DNA from: Sphingobium faniae
GTDB taxonomy: Bacteria > Pseudomonadota > Alphaproteobacteria > Sphingomonadales > Sphingomonadaceae
Reading direction: 5' to 3'
Assembly (NCBI GenBank): GCA_900100475.1
Contig: FMTU01000008.1
Coordinates: 67,984-131,983 of the forward strand
DNA length: 64,000 nt
Shown here in pieces: positions 1 to 8,920 of this stretch. How positions within the stretch are numbered: position 1 is the stretch's first letter; each line of letters begins with the position of its first letter. The notes below the pieces were generated by a model. That model did not search any database. It had not been told where the DNA came from and worked only from the letters and a program-made list of their open reading frames with translations. A program made the position numbers and the translations under genes.

Positions 1-586
1 TCTGCGCCATGTCCGCCTCGCTGCCATAATCGAGGTTCGTCTGGATCGTGCAGGTCCGCAGCATCATGTCGAGGCCCAGCGACCCCACGCGCGGCATGTG
101 CCGCAGCATGATGCCATAGCGCCCCTTGGGCATGATCGGCAGTTCCGCGCGCGTCTTGTCCGGCCACATGCCAAGGCCAAGGAAGCCGAGGCCGAGCATG
201 TCGCCTACATGTTTGACCTGTTCCAGATGACGGCCCGTTTCCGCGCAGGTCTGGTGCAGATTTTCGAGCGGCGCGCCCGACAGTTCGAGCTGCCCCGCCG
301 GCTCCAGGCTGATCGCGCCGTCGGGGCCGGACAGGGCGATGATATTTTCGCCCTCGAACACCGGCTTCCAGTCATAGCGGGTAAGGCCGATCAGCAGCGT
401 GTGGATGCCGCCCTTCTCTTCATAGGAAGGGGCATGATGATCGCTCGCTGCATAGACGAATTTCTCATGCTCGGTGCCGATTCGCCAACGATCCTTCGGC
501 TTTTCGCCCCTGGCGAAGGCCGCGATCAACTGGTCGCGGCTTTCGATGACGGGATCGTTCCCCCCTGAGTCGGTTCTGGTACTCAT
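1..586 (-). CDS. gshA: Glutamate-cysteine ligase, N-terminal part (cut by window edge)
   Basis: First step of glutathione synthesis: ATP-dependent joining of glutamate and cysteine in the cytoplasm. The 195 visible residues begin MSTRTDSGGNDPVIESRDQL and contain RIGTEHEKF, followed by a GPDGAISLEPAGQLELSG stretch, both typical of the plant/alphaproteobacterial class of this ligase. The ATG at 586 is preceded by an AAGGGCGGG ribosome site. The gene runs off the left edge, so more than half is missing. It lies downstream of rsmE on the same strand, separated by a 115-base gap that carries a strong hairpin. Identification is from remembered family motifs; the class is secure, the exact enzyme variant is inferred. 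Confidence 0.88.
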   Translation of the reverse strand, partial: MSTRTDSGGNDPVIESRDQLIAAFARGEKPKDRWRIGTEHEKFVYAASDHHAPSYEEKGGIHTLLIGLTRYDWKPVFEGENIIALSGPDGAISLEPAGQLELSGAPLENLHQTCAETGRHLEQVKHVGDMLGLGFLGLGMWPDKTRAELPIMPKGRYGIMLRHMPRVGSLGLDMMLRTCTIQTNLDYGSEADMAQ

Positions 587-602
587 ATCCCGCCCTTAAT
601 GC

Positions 603-642
603 CTGTCCCCCGCGCGCCAAAACGAGAGCGCGCCGGGGACAG
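603..642 (-). promoter_or_regulatory. 15-bp stem-loop between rsmE and gshA
   Basis: CTGTCCCCCGCGCGC (603-617) pairs with GCGCGCCGGGGACAG (628-642) with a single mismatch around a 10-base loop. It sits between the rsmE stop and the gshA start. No T-run follows on the minus strand, so it is not a standard intrinsic terminator. It could be an attenuator, an RNA-processing or stabilising hairpin in an rsmE-gshA message, or an extragenic repeat. Confidence 0.5.
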
Positions 643-701
643 ATAAGTTGCGCTTGCAGATGCTGCAACTCCCATTGCGGAATGAAACGGGAGGGAAGAG
701 A

Positions 702-1454
702 TCAGGCAGCGCTCCAATCCCCGTTGAGCGCCATCCACGCCGAGGTCGCGGCGATGGCGGCCGTCTCCGCGCGCAGGATGCGGGGACCGAGCGATACCGG
801 CGCCGCCTTCGCCACGGCGCGGATCGCTTCCCGCTCCGCCGGATCGAAGCCGCCCTCCGGTCCGATCAGGAACGCCGCCGGGCCGGGATGCGCGCGCAGC
901 GCCTGTTCCAGCGGCGCGCCGCCGGTCTCGTCCGCGAAGAACAGCCAGCGATCATCCGGCCATTCCTTCAGCAACGCGTCGAGCTTCATCATATCGCCCA
1001 GTTCGGGGAGCGCCGTCCGCCCGCATTGTTCCGCCGCCTCCACCAGATGCGCGCGCAGCCGGTCGGGATTCAGCTTGTCCACCACTGCTCGCCGCGTCAG
1101 CACCGGCTGCAATTTCGCCGCGCCCAACTCGCACGCCTTCTCCGCGATCAGGTCGATGCGGCCCTTCCTGATCGGCGCGCAGCAGAGCCAGAAATCGGGC
1201 ACGCTTTCCAGCGGTCTGGTCCGCGCCTCGCAGACCAGCACCAGGTCGCGCTTGCGGATGTCGCGCGCCCGCGCCGCCCATTCGCCCGAGCGCCCGTCGA
1301 ACAGCAGCACGACATCGTCCGCCTTCACCCGCATCACGCCGATCAGATAATGCGCCGCATTGCCGTCCACCGGCACGGCGACCCCGTGACCGAGCGGCGC
1401 GTCGACGAAGAGGCGGGGCGCGCTTTGCGGCGGCCATGCGGGGGTTGCGGTCAT
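702..1454 (-). CDS. rsmE: 16S rRNA (uracil1498-N3)-methyltransferase RsmE
   Basis: Methylates N3 of U1498 in 16S rRNA using S-adenosylmethionine. The protein (250 residues from MTATPAWPPQ) has the N-terminal PUA-like part (RLFVDAPLGHGVAV, then HYLIGVMRVKADDVVLLFDG) and the C-terminal SPOUT knot with FLIGPEGGFDPAE and VSLGPRILRAETAA, the usual AdoMet-binding signature. Family length is about 245, so it is complete. An in-frame ATG at 1466 would add four residues; the 1454 start is preferred because GGATGG lies at a workable distance. It is transcribed away from ubiA and toward gshA. Confidence 0.92.
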   Translation of the reverse strand: MTATPAWPPQSAPRLFVDAPLGHGVAVPVDGNAAHYLIGVMRVKADDVVLLFDGRSGEWAARARDIRKRDLVLVCEARTRPLESVPDFWLCCAPIRKGRIDLIAEKACELGAAKLQPVLTRRAVVDKLNPDRLRAHLVEAAEQCGRTALPELGDMMKLDALLKEWPDDRWLFFADETGGAPLEQALRAHPGPAAFLIGPEGGFDPAEREAIRAVAKAAPVSLGPRILRAETAAIAATSAWMALNGDWSAA

Positions 1455-1470
1455 TGAAAAATCCATCCAT

Positions 1471-1547
1471 CCGTTCGGGCGGAGCCTGTCGAAGCCCCGC
1501 TTTTCCTTCTAGAGAAGAACGGCCCTTCGACAAGTTCAGGGTGAATG
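1471..1547. repeat. Sphingomonad-type extragenic palindromic repeat
   Basis: An imperfect palindrome of about 77 bases fills the divergent gap between rsmE and ubiA. The arms are 1471-1494 (containing CCTGTCGAAG) and 1524-1547 (containing CTTCGACAAGTTCAGGG), with a smaller inverted repeat in the loop. Elements of this kind, with a GTCGAAG core facing CTTCGAC, are widely dispersed in sphingomonad intergenic regions as I remember them. No second copy was noticed in this window. Confidence 0.6.
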
Positions 1548-1555
1548 GAGGAGCC

Positions 1556-2458
1556 GTGACCACGAACATCGTCCCCGACAGCGAAGCCCGCGGCCTCGTC
1601 GCGCGCCTGCCGGTCTTGCCGCGCGCCCTGGCCTTGCTGGCGCGGCTGGATCGGCCGATCGGCTGGTGGCTGCTCTTCTGGCCCGGCGCATGGAGCGTGG
1701 CGCTGGCCGGCGGCGCAGGGGAACGCTGGCCGCTGATCTTCTGGCTGCTGGCCGGCAGCGTCGCGATGCGCGGCGCGGGCTGCGTCTTCAACGACATCGT
1801 CGACCGCGACCTCGATCGCAAGGTCGCCCGCACCGCCGCCCGTCCGCTGGCGAGCGGCGCGGTGTCGCTCAGGACCGCATGGGCATGGCTGCTCGCCCTC
1901 TGCCTCGTCGGCCTCATCGTGCTGCTGCAACTGCGGCTTTATGCGCAGGTCGTGGCGCTGGCCTCGCTGGCGCTGGTCGCGGCCTATCCCTTCATGAAGC
2001 GGATCACCGGATGGCCGCAGCTCTGGCTCGGCCTCGTCTTTTCATGGGCCGCGCTGGTCGGCTGGAGCGAAGTCGCGGGCGCGCTCACCCTGCCGGGCCT
2101 GCTGCTCTATGCGGGGAGTATTTTCTGGGTCGTGGGCTATGACACGATCTACGCCTTGCAGGATCGGGAGGACGACGCCCTGATCGGCATCGGCTCCAGC
2201 GCCCTGTCCATGGGCCGTCATGTGCGCGGCGGCGTGACGCTCTGCTACATCCTCGCGCTCACGCTCTGGGCGATCGCCCTCTGGCAGGTCCGCCCGCAGC
2301 TTCTGGCGTTGCTCGCGCTTCTCCCCATGGCCGCGCATCTGCTCTGGCAGACCGGCACCCTCAGGGAAGACGGCGCGGACCCGCTCGTCAAATTCCGTTC
2401 CAACCGATTCGCGGGACTGTTGATGTTCCTCGCCTGCCTCGTGGTGGGCAGCGCATGA
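1556..2458 (+). CDS. ubiA: 4-hydroxybenzoate polyprenyltransferase
   Basis: Inner-membrane enzyme of ubiquinone synthesis that attaches the polyprenyl tail to 4-hydroxybenzoate. The 300-residue protein is strongly hydrophobic and has both Asp-rich diphosphate/Mg sites: NDIVDRDLDRK at residues 79-89 and YDTIYALQDREDD near 195-207. The GTG at 1556 was chosen because GGAGGAG (1547-1553) lies just before it and the length matches the family; earlier in-frame starts fall inside the palindromic repeat. Its stop overlaps the next gene by 4 bases (ATGA), suggesting translational coupling. Confidence 0.93.
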   Translation: MTTNIVPDSEARGLVARLPVLPRALALLARLDRPIGWWLLFWPGAWSVALAGGAGERWPLIFWLLAGSVAMRGAGCVFNDIVDRDLDRKVARTAARPLASGAVSLRTAWAWLLALCLVGLIVLLQLRLYAQVVALASLALVAAYPFMKRITGWPQLWLGLVFSWAALVGWSEVAGALTLPGLLLYAGSIFWVVGYDTIYALQDREDDALIGIGSSALSMGRHVRGGVTLCYILALTLWAIALWQVRPQLLALLALLPMAAHLLWQTGTLREDGADPLVKFRSNRFAGLLMFLACLVVGSA

Positions 2459-3912
2459 TCGGCCCGGTCGCAGGGCAGGATTGCTGGCGCATCGCCCGCG
2501 CTTCGCAAGCCAGCGTCATCATCGACGCCGACGCCTATTTCCGCCACGCCCGCGCCGCGATGCTGAAAGCGAAGAAGCGGATCATGCTGATCGGCTGGGA
2601 TTTCGACGCGCGCATCAGCCTGATCCGCGAGGAAGATGCGAAGGACGGCGCGCCCGTCATCATCGACGACTTCATCCGCTGGCTGGTGGAGCGCACTCCG
2701 GAGCTGGAAATCTACCTGCTCCGCTGGGACACCGGGGCGATCAAGTCGATGCTGCGCCCGACCCATCTGCTGACGACGCTGCGCTGGATGGCCCATCCCC
2801 GCATCACCGTGAAGCTGGACAGCCATCATCCCGCCGGCGCGTCCCATCATCAAAAGATCGTGGTGATCGACGATTGCTTCGCCTTTTGCGGCGGCATCGA
2901 CATGACCGGCGATCGTTGGGACACCCGCCATCATCGGGACGAGGACCCTGGCCGCAAGCATCCCGACGGCACCCCCTATGGCCCATGGCACGACGCCACC
3001 ACCGCGCTCAAGGGGCCGGTCGCGGCGGCGCTGGGCGATCACGGCCGCGCGCGCTGGAAAGCGGCGGGGGGTGGTGACCTGCCGCCGGTCGAGGGCATCG
3101 ACGATTGCTGGCCCGACACCCTGCCCGCCCAGTTCCGCGACGTGGATGTCGCCATCGCCCGCACCGCGCCGGACATGGACGACCAGTCGCCCGTGAAGGA
3201 AATCGAGCGGCTCTACATCAACCAGATCGCGGCGGCGAAACGCTGCATCTATGCGGAAAGCCAATATTTCGCCTCCCGCCGCATCGCCGAAGCCATCGCG
3301 GCGCGGCTGGGCGATCCCGAAGGACCCGAAATCGTCATCGTCAACCCGGAGCAGGCCGATGGCTGGCTGGAACAGCAGGCGATGGACACCGCCCGCGCCC
3401 GCCTGTTCGAGGCACTGAAGGCGCGCGACACCCACAACCGCCTGCGCCTTTATCACCCTTTCACCGCGCGCGGCGAACCGATCTACGTCCATGCCAAGAT
3501 ATTGATCGTGGACGACCGGCTGATCCGGGTCGGCTCCTCCAACATGAACAACCGCTCGCTCGGTCTCGATACCGAATGCGACATGGTGATCGACACCGCC
3601 TTGCCCGCCAATGACGGACAGCAGGCGACGATCGCCGCCATACGCGTCAACCTGATCGCGGAACATCTGGACCTGCCCCAGGAACGCGTCGCGACGCTGA
3701 TCGCCGAACGCGGGCTGATCGCGGCGATCGAGGAATTGCGGACCAAGCCCGGCCGCACGCTCCGCCCCTATGAAACGCCGAACCTCAACGAAGTGCAGGA
3801 ATGGCTGGCGGACAATGAGGTGCTGGACCCCGAAAATCCCGACGAGATGTTCGAGCCGGTGACGCAACGCGGCCTGTTCCGACGCATCGAACATTGGGTA
3901 CGTCGCGACTGA
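2455..3912 (+). CDS. Phospholipase D-like phosphatidyltransferase/phosphodiesterase
   Basis: Member of the phospholipase D superfamily, 485 residues, with two HKD motifs: SHHQKIVVIDD (His132, Lys134, Asp139) and VHAKILIVDD (His346, Lys348, Asp353). Both halves of the active site are intact, so it should be catalytically competent. There are no obvious N-terminal membrane segments, unlike classical cardiolipin synthase, so a soluble or peripheral phospholipase D or transphosphatidylase is more likely. It overlaps ubiA by 4 bases and converges on smc with only 8 bases between stops. Substrate is not readable from sequence. Confidence 0.88.
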   Translation: MIGPVAGQDCWRIARASQASVIIDADAYFRHARAAMLKAKKRIMLIGWDFDARISLIREEDAKDGAPVIIDDFIRWLVERTPELEIYLLRWDTGAIKSMLRPTHLLTTLRWMAHPRITVKLDSHHPAGASHHQKIVVIDDCFAFCGGIDMTGDRWDTRHHRDEDPGRKHPDGTPYGPWHDATTALKGPVAAALGDHGRARWKAAGGGDLPPVEGIDDCWPDTLPAQFRDVDVAIARTAPDMDDQSPVKEIERLYINQIAAAKRCIYAESQYFASRRIAEAIAARLGDPEGPEIVIVNPEQADGWLEQQAMDTARARLFEALKARDTHNRLRLYHPFTARGEPIYVHAKILIVDDRLIRVGSSNMNNRSLGLDTECDMVIDTALPANDGQQATIAAIRVNLIAEHLDLPQERVATLIAERGLIAAIEELRTKPGRTLRPYETPNLNEVQEWLADNEVLDPENPDEMFEPVTQRGLFRRIEHWVRRD

Positions 3913-3920
3913 GGGCGGCC

Positions 3921-6900
3921 CTATTCCGCCGCCAGCAGCGCCTCCGCCCCGCCAAGACTGACCGACACCAGCCGGCTCACGCCGCGCTCCACCATCGTCA
4001 CGCCGAAGAGGCGATGCATCCGCGCCATGGTGACGGCATTATGCGTGACGATCAGATAGCGGGTCCGCGTCTGCCGCACCATCGCGTCCAGCATGTCGCA
4101 AAAGCGTTCCACATTCGCGTCGTCCAGCGGCGCGTCGACCTCATCCAGCACGCAGATCGGCGCGGGATTGGTAAGGAACAGGCCGAAGATCAGCGCCACC
4201 GCCGTCAGCGCCTGTTCCCCGCCCGACAGCAGGGTGAGCGCGGACAGCCGCTTGCCCGGCGGCTGGGCCATGATCTCCAGCCCCGCCTCCAGCGGATCGT
4301 CGCTGTCGATCAGTTCCAGATGCGCCTGCCCGCCGTTGAAAAGCGTCGTGAAGAGCTGCCGGAAATGCCCGTCCACCGCCTCGAACGCGGCCAGCAGTCT
4401 TTGCCGTCCCTCCCGGTTGAGGCTGCCGATCGAGCCGCGAAGCTGGTGGATGGCCTGTGTCAGTTCCGCGCTTTGGGACCGGCTGGTCGCCTGCGTGGCT
4501 TCCAGTTCCTCCAGTTCCTGCGCGGCGACGAGGTTGACCGGCCCGATCCGTTCGCGCTCGGCACAGAGGCGGTCATGTTCGGCCTGCTCGGTCTGGGCGA
4601 TGCGGATTTCGGCGCTGGGGAAGTGCAACCGTTCGGGCAGCAGGGGCGGAGGGCATTCGAACCGCTCGCCCGACAGGCGGTTGGTTTCGATCCGCCGCTC
4701 ATCCGCCGCTTCGGCCCGCGCCACCGCTGTCGCCCGCGCCTCGCGCGCTGCCGCCAGCGCCTCGCCGGTGTCGCTCGCCTGCCGCTCGGCAGCGCGCAAC
4801 GCGGCTTCCGCCTCGACCTCCGCCTTGCGCGCGGCGTCGGACGCTTCGGTCAGGGCCGCGCCCTGCTGCGTGAGCGTCGCGATGGCCCGCGCCAGACGCT
4901 CCGGCTCACCGGCCATCCTTTCCTGTTCGGACGCGACATCCTCGCCGCGCTTCGTCATGGCGGCGATGCGCTTGCCCGCCTCGCCCGCGCGGGTGCGCCA
5001 GCCTTTCGCGTCCGCCTCCGCCGCCGCCATGCGATCCCGGTCGCCGGTGAGCGCCCGTTCGGCAAGGGCACGGTCCGCCTGCAACTGGCTGACCGCCCCC
5101 CGCGCTTTCTCACTGGCTTGGGAAAGGTGCGCGACAAGCGCGCGCGTTTCCCCGCCATCGGGCATGATCGCGCGCGCCGCCTGCGCCGCGTCCCGTTCCT
5201 GCGCCGCCGCATCGCGATCCCGGCGCGCCAGGTCCAGCCGTTCCTCGATCCCTTCACGCCGTCCGGCCAGCCGCTCCAGCGCGGTCCCCGCTTCGTCCGC
5301 CGTTCGCAGGGCGGCCCGCTGGCGCTGTTCCGCATCGCCGAGCGCCGCCCGTCCGGTCGCGAGAGCCTGCGATGCCGTCTGTTCGCGTGTCTGCGCTTCC
5401 GCTTGAGCCGTTCGCGCCGATTCGGTAGCCTCCTGCACCTTCGGACGCGCCGCCGCGATCGCCTCCAGCCGGTTGAGTCGGATCAACCGCTCCGCTGCTG
5501 CCGCCCCCCCTTGCGTCGCGACATAACCATCCCAGCGCCGCAGCTTTCCGTCGCGAGTCACCAGCCTTTGCCCGACGGCGAGGGATTGTCCCTCGTCCCG
5601 TTCCGCCACGGCGACCTGCGCCAGCCTTCGCGCCAGTTCGGGCGGTGCGGTCACATGATCGGCGAGCGGAGCGCAATCTTCGGGCAGGGCGGGATCGTCC
5701 GCCACCGGCGCAGCGCCGCCCCAGAAGCGCAGCCCTTCCGATCCGATCGGCGCTTCCAGATCGTCGCCCAGCGCCGCCGCCAGCGCATGTTCATAACCGG
5801 GCGCGGCCTTGAGCCGGTCGAGCGCGCGGCTTTTTCCGCTCGCGCCGCTCTCCACGGCGCGCTTCAATGCCGCGGCCTCGCTGTCCAGCGCCGCCAGCGC
5901 CGCTCGCGCGGAAGAAAGCGCCATGTCCGCCTCCGCCCGCGCCTCGCTCGCGGCCTGCCGTCCCGCCTCGGCCTGCGCGATAGCCGCCTCCGCCGCATCG
6001 CGATCCCGCCCCGCCTGCTCCTGCGCGACCAGCGCCTCGGCGCGCTTCGCCTCCAGCGGCGCGGCGTCGGGCAAAGCGGCGGCTTCCGCCTCCAGCTTCG
6101 CGACCTCGCGCCCGGCGCGGTCCAGCCGCCCCTGCGCCGCCGCCAGAGCCGCCTCCGCCACGCGCAGTTCGGCCTGTTCGCCCGCCTGCCGGGCCATCGC
6201 CCTCGCCAGTTCCACCTCGGCATCGCGCGCGGCATCCTCCGCTTGTCCGATGCGGGCGGCGAAGCCGGGGATCATCGCTTCGGTCCCGGCAATGCGCGTG
6301 TTCAGCGCCGCAACCTCATCGGTCAGGCGCATGATCGCCTCCGCCGCGTCATGGGCCAGCGTCCCTTCGCGCTCGCGATCCTCCTCCAACTGCCGCGCCT
6401 GCGTGGCGAGGTCGTGCAGCCGCCGCACCATCCCATCGCGCTCGCTCTTGAGGGCGTTGAGCCTGTGCCCCGCCTCGTTCGCCGCATCGCGCGAGGTCTG
6501 CGCGGCGGAACGTTTTGCCGCCAGCGCCTCCACCGCCGCCTGCGCGTGGGCGGCGGCCGCCATCTGCGCTTCCTGCGCGGCGGCGACCGCGCCTTCGGCC
6601 TGCTTCGCCTCGGCCCGCGCGGCGTCGGCGCTGGCGCTCGCCTCGCGCCAGCGGGCGAAGATCACCCGCGCCTCGGCCACGCGGATCTGGTCCGACAGGC
6701 GAATATAGCGCTCCGCCGCCCTGGCCTGCCGCCGCAGGCTGTTGGCGCGGTTCTCCATGTCGGCCAGTATCTCGTCCAGCCGGGCCAGATTGGCCTCCGC
6801 CGCGCGCAGCTTCTGCTCGGCATCCTTGCGCCGCACATGCAGCCCCGCGATCCCCGCCGCTTCCTCCAGCATGGCGCGGCGCTCCTGCGGGCGGGCGGCG

Positions 6901-7364
6901 ATGACGGCGGCGATGCGGCCCTGACTGACCAGCGCGGGGCTGTGCGCCCCGGTGGCGGCGTCGGCGAAGATCAGCGCCACGTCCTTGGCACGCACGTCCT
7001 TGCCATTGGCGCGATAGGCGCTGCCCGCGCCGCGCTCGATCCGGCGGGTGACTTCCAGTTCGCCGTCCGCGTCCACATCGACAGCGGAAAACAGTTCGCC
7101 CTGTTCCTGCACGGTCAGCATCGACACTTCGGCGAAATCGCGCTGCGGGCGGCTGGCCGTGCCCGCGAAGATCACGTCTTCCATGCCGCCGCCGCGCATG
7201 GATTTGGCGCTCGATTCGCCCATCACCCAGCGTATGGCTTCCAGCAAGTTGGACTTACCGCAGCCATTGGGGCCGACGATGCCGGTCAGGCCGGGTTCGA
7301 TCCGCAGTTCCGTCGCGTCGACGAAACTCTTGAAGCCCGACAGCTTGAGGCGCTTTATCTGCAC
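3921..7364 (-). CDS. smc: Chromosome segregation protein SMC
   Basis: Structural-maintenance-of-chromosomes ATPase that compacts DNA with ScpA/ScpB. At 1147 residues it has full family length: Walker A GPNGCGKSN at 31-39, long Ala/Glu/Arg-rich coiled coils, a hinge around the EHALAAALGDDLEAPIG segment, and the C-terminal signature LSGGEQ with Walker B VLDEVDAPLDD. It is the last gene of a minus-strand group dciA - DsbA-like - DsbA-like - smc, an arrangement I recall from sphingomonads. The extreme GC of the coiled-coil coding leaves a very long open frame on the opposite strand, which I do not regard as a gene. Confidence 0.97.
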   Translation of the reverse strand: MQIKRLKLSGFKSFVDATELRIEPGLTGIVGPNGCGKSNLLEAIRWVMGESSAKSMRGGGMEDVIFAGTASRPQRDFAEVSMLTVQEQGELFSAVDVDADGELEVTRRIERGAGSAYRANGKDVRAKDVALIFADAATGAHSPALVSQGRIAAVIAARPQERRAMLEEAAGIAGLHVRRKDAEQKLRAAEANLARLDEILADMENRANSLRRQARAAERYIRLSDQIRVAEARVIFARWREASASADAARAEAKQAEGAVAAAQEAQMAAAAHAQAAVEALAAKRSAAQTSRDAANEAGHRLNALKSERDGMVRRLHDLATQARQLEEDREREGTLAHDAAEAIMRLTDEVAALNTRIAGTEAMIPGFAARIGQAEDAARDAEVELARAMARQAGEQAELRVAEAALAAAQGRLDRAGREVAKLEAEAAALPDAAPLEAKRAEALVAQEQAGRDRDAAEAAIAQAEAGRQAASEARAEADMALSSARAALAALDSEAAALKRAVESGASGKSRALDRLKAAPGYEHALAAALGDDLEAPIGSEGLRFWGGAAPVADDPALPEDCAPLADHVTAPPELARRLAQVAVAERDEGQSLAVGQRLVTRDGKLRRWDGYVATQGGAAAAERLIRLNRLEAIAAARPKVQEATESARTAQAEAQTREQTASQALATGRAALGDAEQRQRAALRTADEAGTALERLAGRREGIEERLDLARRDRDAAAQERDAAQAARAIMPDGGETRALVAHLSQASEKARGAVSQLQADRALAERALTGDRDRMAAAEADAKGWRTRAGEAGKRIAAMTKRGEDVASEQERMAGEPERLARAIATLTQQGAALTEASDAARKAEVEAEAALRAAERQASDTGEALAAAREARATAVARAEAADERRIETNRLSGERFECPPPLLPERLHFPSAEIRIAQTEQAEHDRLCAERERIGPVNLVAAQELEELEATQATSRSQSAELTQAIHQLRGSIGSLNREGRQRLLAAFEAVDGHFRQLFTTLFNGGQAHLELIDSDDPLEAGLEIMAQPPGKRLSALTLLSGGEQALTAVALIFGLFLTNPAPICVLDEVDAPLDDANVERFCDMLDAMVRQTRTRYLIVTHNAVTMARMHRLFGVTMVERGVSRLVSVSLGGAEALLAAE

Positions 7365-7429
7365 GGCGCTGTTCCGGGACGGCGCGCCGCCCGGTCAGTC
7401 CGCGACGGATGAAGCCCCCCCGCCGCCAA

Positions 7430-8185
7430 TCAGATTCCCGCTTCTTTCAGCTTGGGTTGCAGCGATGCCCAGTTCGCCGCGTTGTCGACCAGCACGCCGT
7501 TGATGAGGAAGCTGGGCGTGCCTTCGATCTTATATTGCTCGCTGGCGGACTGCACGCCCTTGGCCAGCTTCTCGGCGACGGCGGTGTTGGCGAGGCACTG
7601 CTTCGCCTGATCCTCCGAAATGCCGCGCTGCTTGGCGAAGTCCACCAGGCCGATCGCGGTCGCCAACTGGCCGAAACGCTGCTGCGGCGGGGCGCTCATC
7701 AACTTCTGATATTGAGTGTCGCCCAGCGCCTGCGCCTTTTCGAACATCGCGTTCTGATTGGCGAAGAATTGTTCGGCCAGCGGATAGAACACGTCCTTGC
7801 CGCCGCAACCCGCGAGCAGCGCGGTCGAAATGTCGATGGGATCGCGCACGAAGGTGCGAAGCTCATAGCTCATCTTGCCGCTGTTCACGATGTTGCGGAT
7901 TTCTTCCGATGCCTCGGCGGAAAAATCGCGGCAATGCGAACAGGTGAAGGATGCGAATTCCACCAGCTTCAGTTTGGCGTCGGGGTTGCCCATCACAAAA
8001 TAGCCGTCGGGCGTTTCGTTGACGGTTTCCGCCCATGTGGCGCCCGCGGGCGCGGCGACGGCGGCGATCGGCTCGCCGGAGGGTTTGGCGCCTTCCTCAT
8101 TCTTGCCGCAGGCGGCCAGCGTCAGGGAAAGGGCGATAAGGGCAATGCCATGCAGGGCTTTCACGAGACGACCGGCTCCATTCAT
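7430..8185 (-). CDS. DsbA-family thiol-disulfide lipoprotein
   Basis: Periplasmic thioredoxin-fold protein of 251 residues. The N-terminus has a hydrophobic segment ending in the lipobox LAAC with Cys26, predicting lipidation. The redox motif is FTCSHCRDF (Cys82-Ser-His-Cys85), and GTPSFLINGVLVDN near the C-terminus is the usual cis-Pro region of DsbA relatives. It lies 25 bases downstream of a paralog with the same Cys-Ser-His-Cys motif. The likely role is disulfide oxidation or isomerisation of exported proteins; the substrate is unknown. The linkage to smc looks like conserved gene order rather than shared function. Confidence 0.88.
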   Translation of the reverse strand: MNGAGRLVKALHGIALIALSLTLAACGKNEEGAKPSGEPIAAVAAPAGATWAETVNETPDGYFVMGNPDAKLKLVEFASFTCSHCRDFSAEASEEIRNIVNSGKMSYELRTFVRDPIDISTALLAGCGGKDVFYPLAEQFFANQNAMFEKAQALGDTQYQKLMSAPPQQRFGQLATAIGLVDFAKQRGISEDQAKQCLANTAVAEKLAKGVQSASEQYKIEGTPSFLINGVLVDNAANWASLQPKLKEAGI

Positions 8186-8210
8186 GTGTCAGTGAGGATG
8201 CAGGTCTAGA

Positions 8211-8888
8211 TCAGGGCAATGCCGCCTGCAACCGCATCCAGTCCGACCCATGCACAAGCGTGTCGTTCAGGGTGAAGGCGGGGGTGCCGGTGATGCGTAT
8301 CTTGTTCCACGCCTCGTCGGTCATCGCCAGCACCCCCTTGGTCGAATCGGGATCGTTGATGCAGGCGTCGAGCTGGGCATGGGTGAAGCCGCGCTTGCCC
8401 ATCAACGCGTAAAGCCCGGTCTTCCGCCCGATGTCGCGCAACGCCGCCTTCTGGTCAGTGGGCCTGATCGCGCCGTCCTTGTCATAGGCCGTCAGCTTTT
8501 CCATCCACGCGTCCTGATTGGCGAACAGCGCCTCATGATTGCCGAAGAAGCGCTTCGTCCCGCCGCAGCGGGCGAGCAGCGCGGCGGTCATGTCATATTT
8601 GTCGCGCACGGCGTTGCGGACCTCGACGCTGACCGCGCCGCCCTTCACATAGCGGTCGCGCAGCGGCTGGCTCGCCTCCGCCACGAAATGGGCGCAGTGG
8701 CTGCATGTGTAGCTGACATATTCCACCAGTTTCGTGGGCGCGGCGGGGTTGCCCAGCACATGCCCGCCAATGGGGGACAGCGCGACATGGCTCACCCAAT
8801 CCGTCGCGGCGGGCGCGGCGACAAGCGAGGCGGGGATGGCAAGCAGCGAAAGGGCGAACAGGCGAATCTTGTTCATGATGATGTCCAT
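8211..8888 (-). CDS. DsbA-family periplasmic thiol-disulfide protein
   Basis: 225-residue thioredoxin-fold protein with an N-terminal signal peptide (hydrophobic run ending near ASLVAAPA), the redox motif YTCSHCAHF (Cys62 and Cys65) and the cis-Pro segment GTPAFTLND. The start at 8888 has a clear AGGAGG nine bases upstream; the reading frame stays open far beyond it, but that extension overlaps dciA and is not coding. Unlike its downstream neighbour it has no lipobox, so it should be a soluble periplasmic protein. The two probably arose by tandem duplication. Confidence 0.9.
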   Translation of the reverse strand: MDIIMNKIRLFALSLLAIPASLVAAPAATDWVSHVALSPIGGHVLGNPAAPTKLVEYVSYTCSHCAHFVAEASQPLRDRYVKGGAVSVEVRNAVRDKYDMTAALLARCGGTKRFFGNHEALFANQDAWMEKLTAYDKDGAIRPTDQKAALRDIGRKTGLYALMGKRGFTHAQLDACINDPDSTKGVLAMTDEAWNKIRITGTPAFTLNDTLVHGSDWMRLQAALP

Positions 8889-8920
8889 AGCGCCATGCCT
8901 CCTGAACGGAGACGAAATGA

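Noticed and set aside
2245..3894. 549-codon frame opposite the phospholipase D gene
   Set aside because: The plus-strand gene has two intact HKD motifs; the opposite frame has no domain.
3894..7412. 1172-codon open frame opposite smc
   Set aside because: It is the mirror of the GC-rich coiled-coil coding of smc, has an implausible Arg/Pro/His-rich composition and no recognisable domain.
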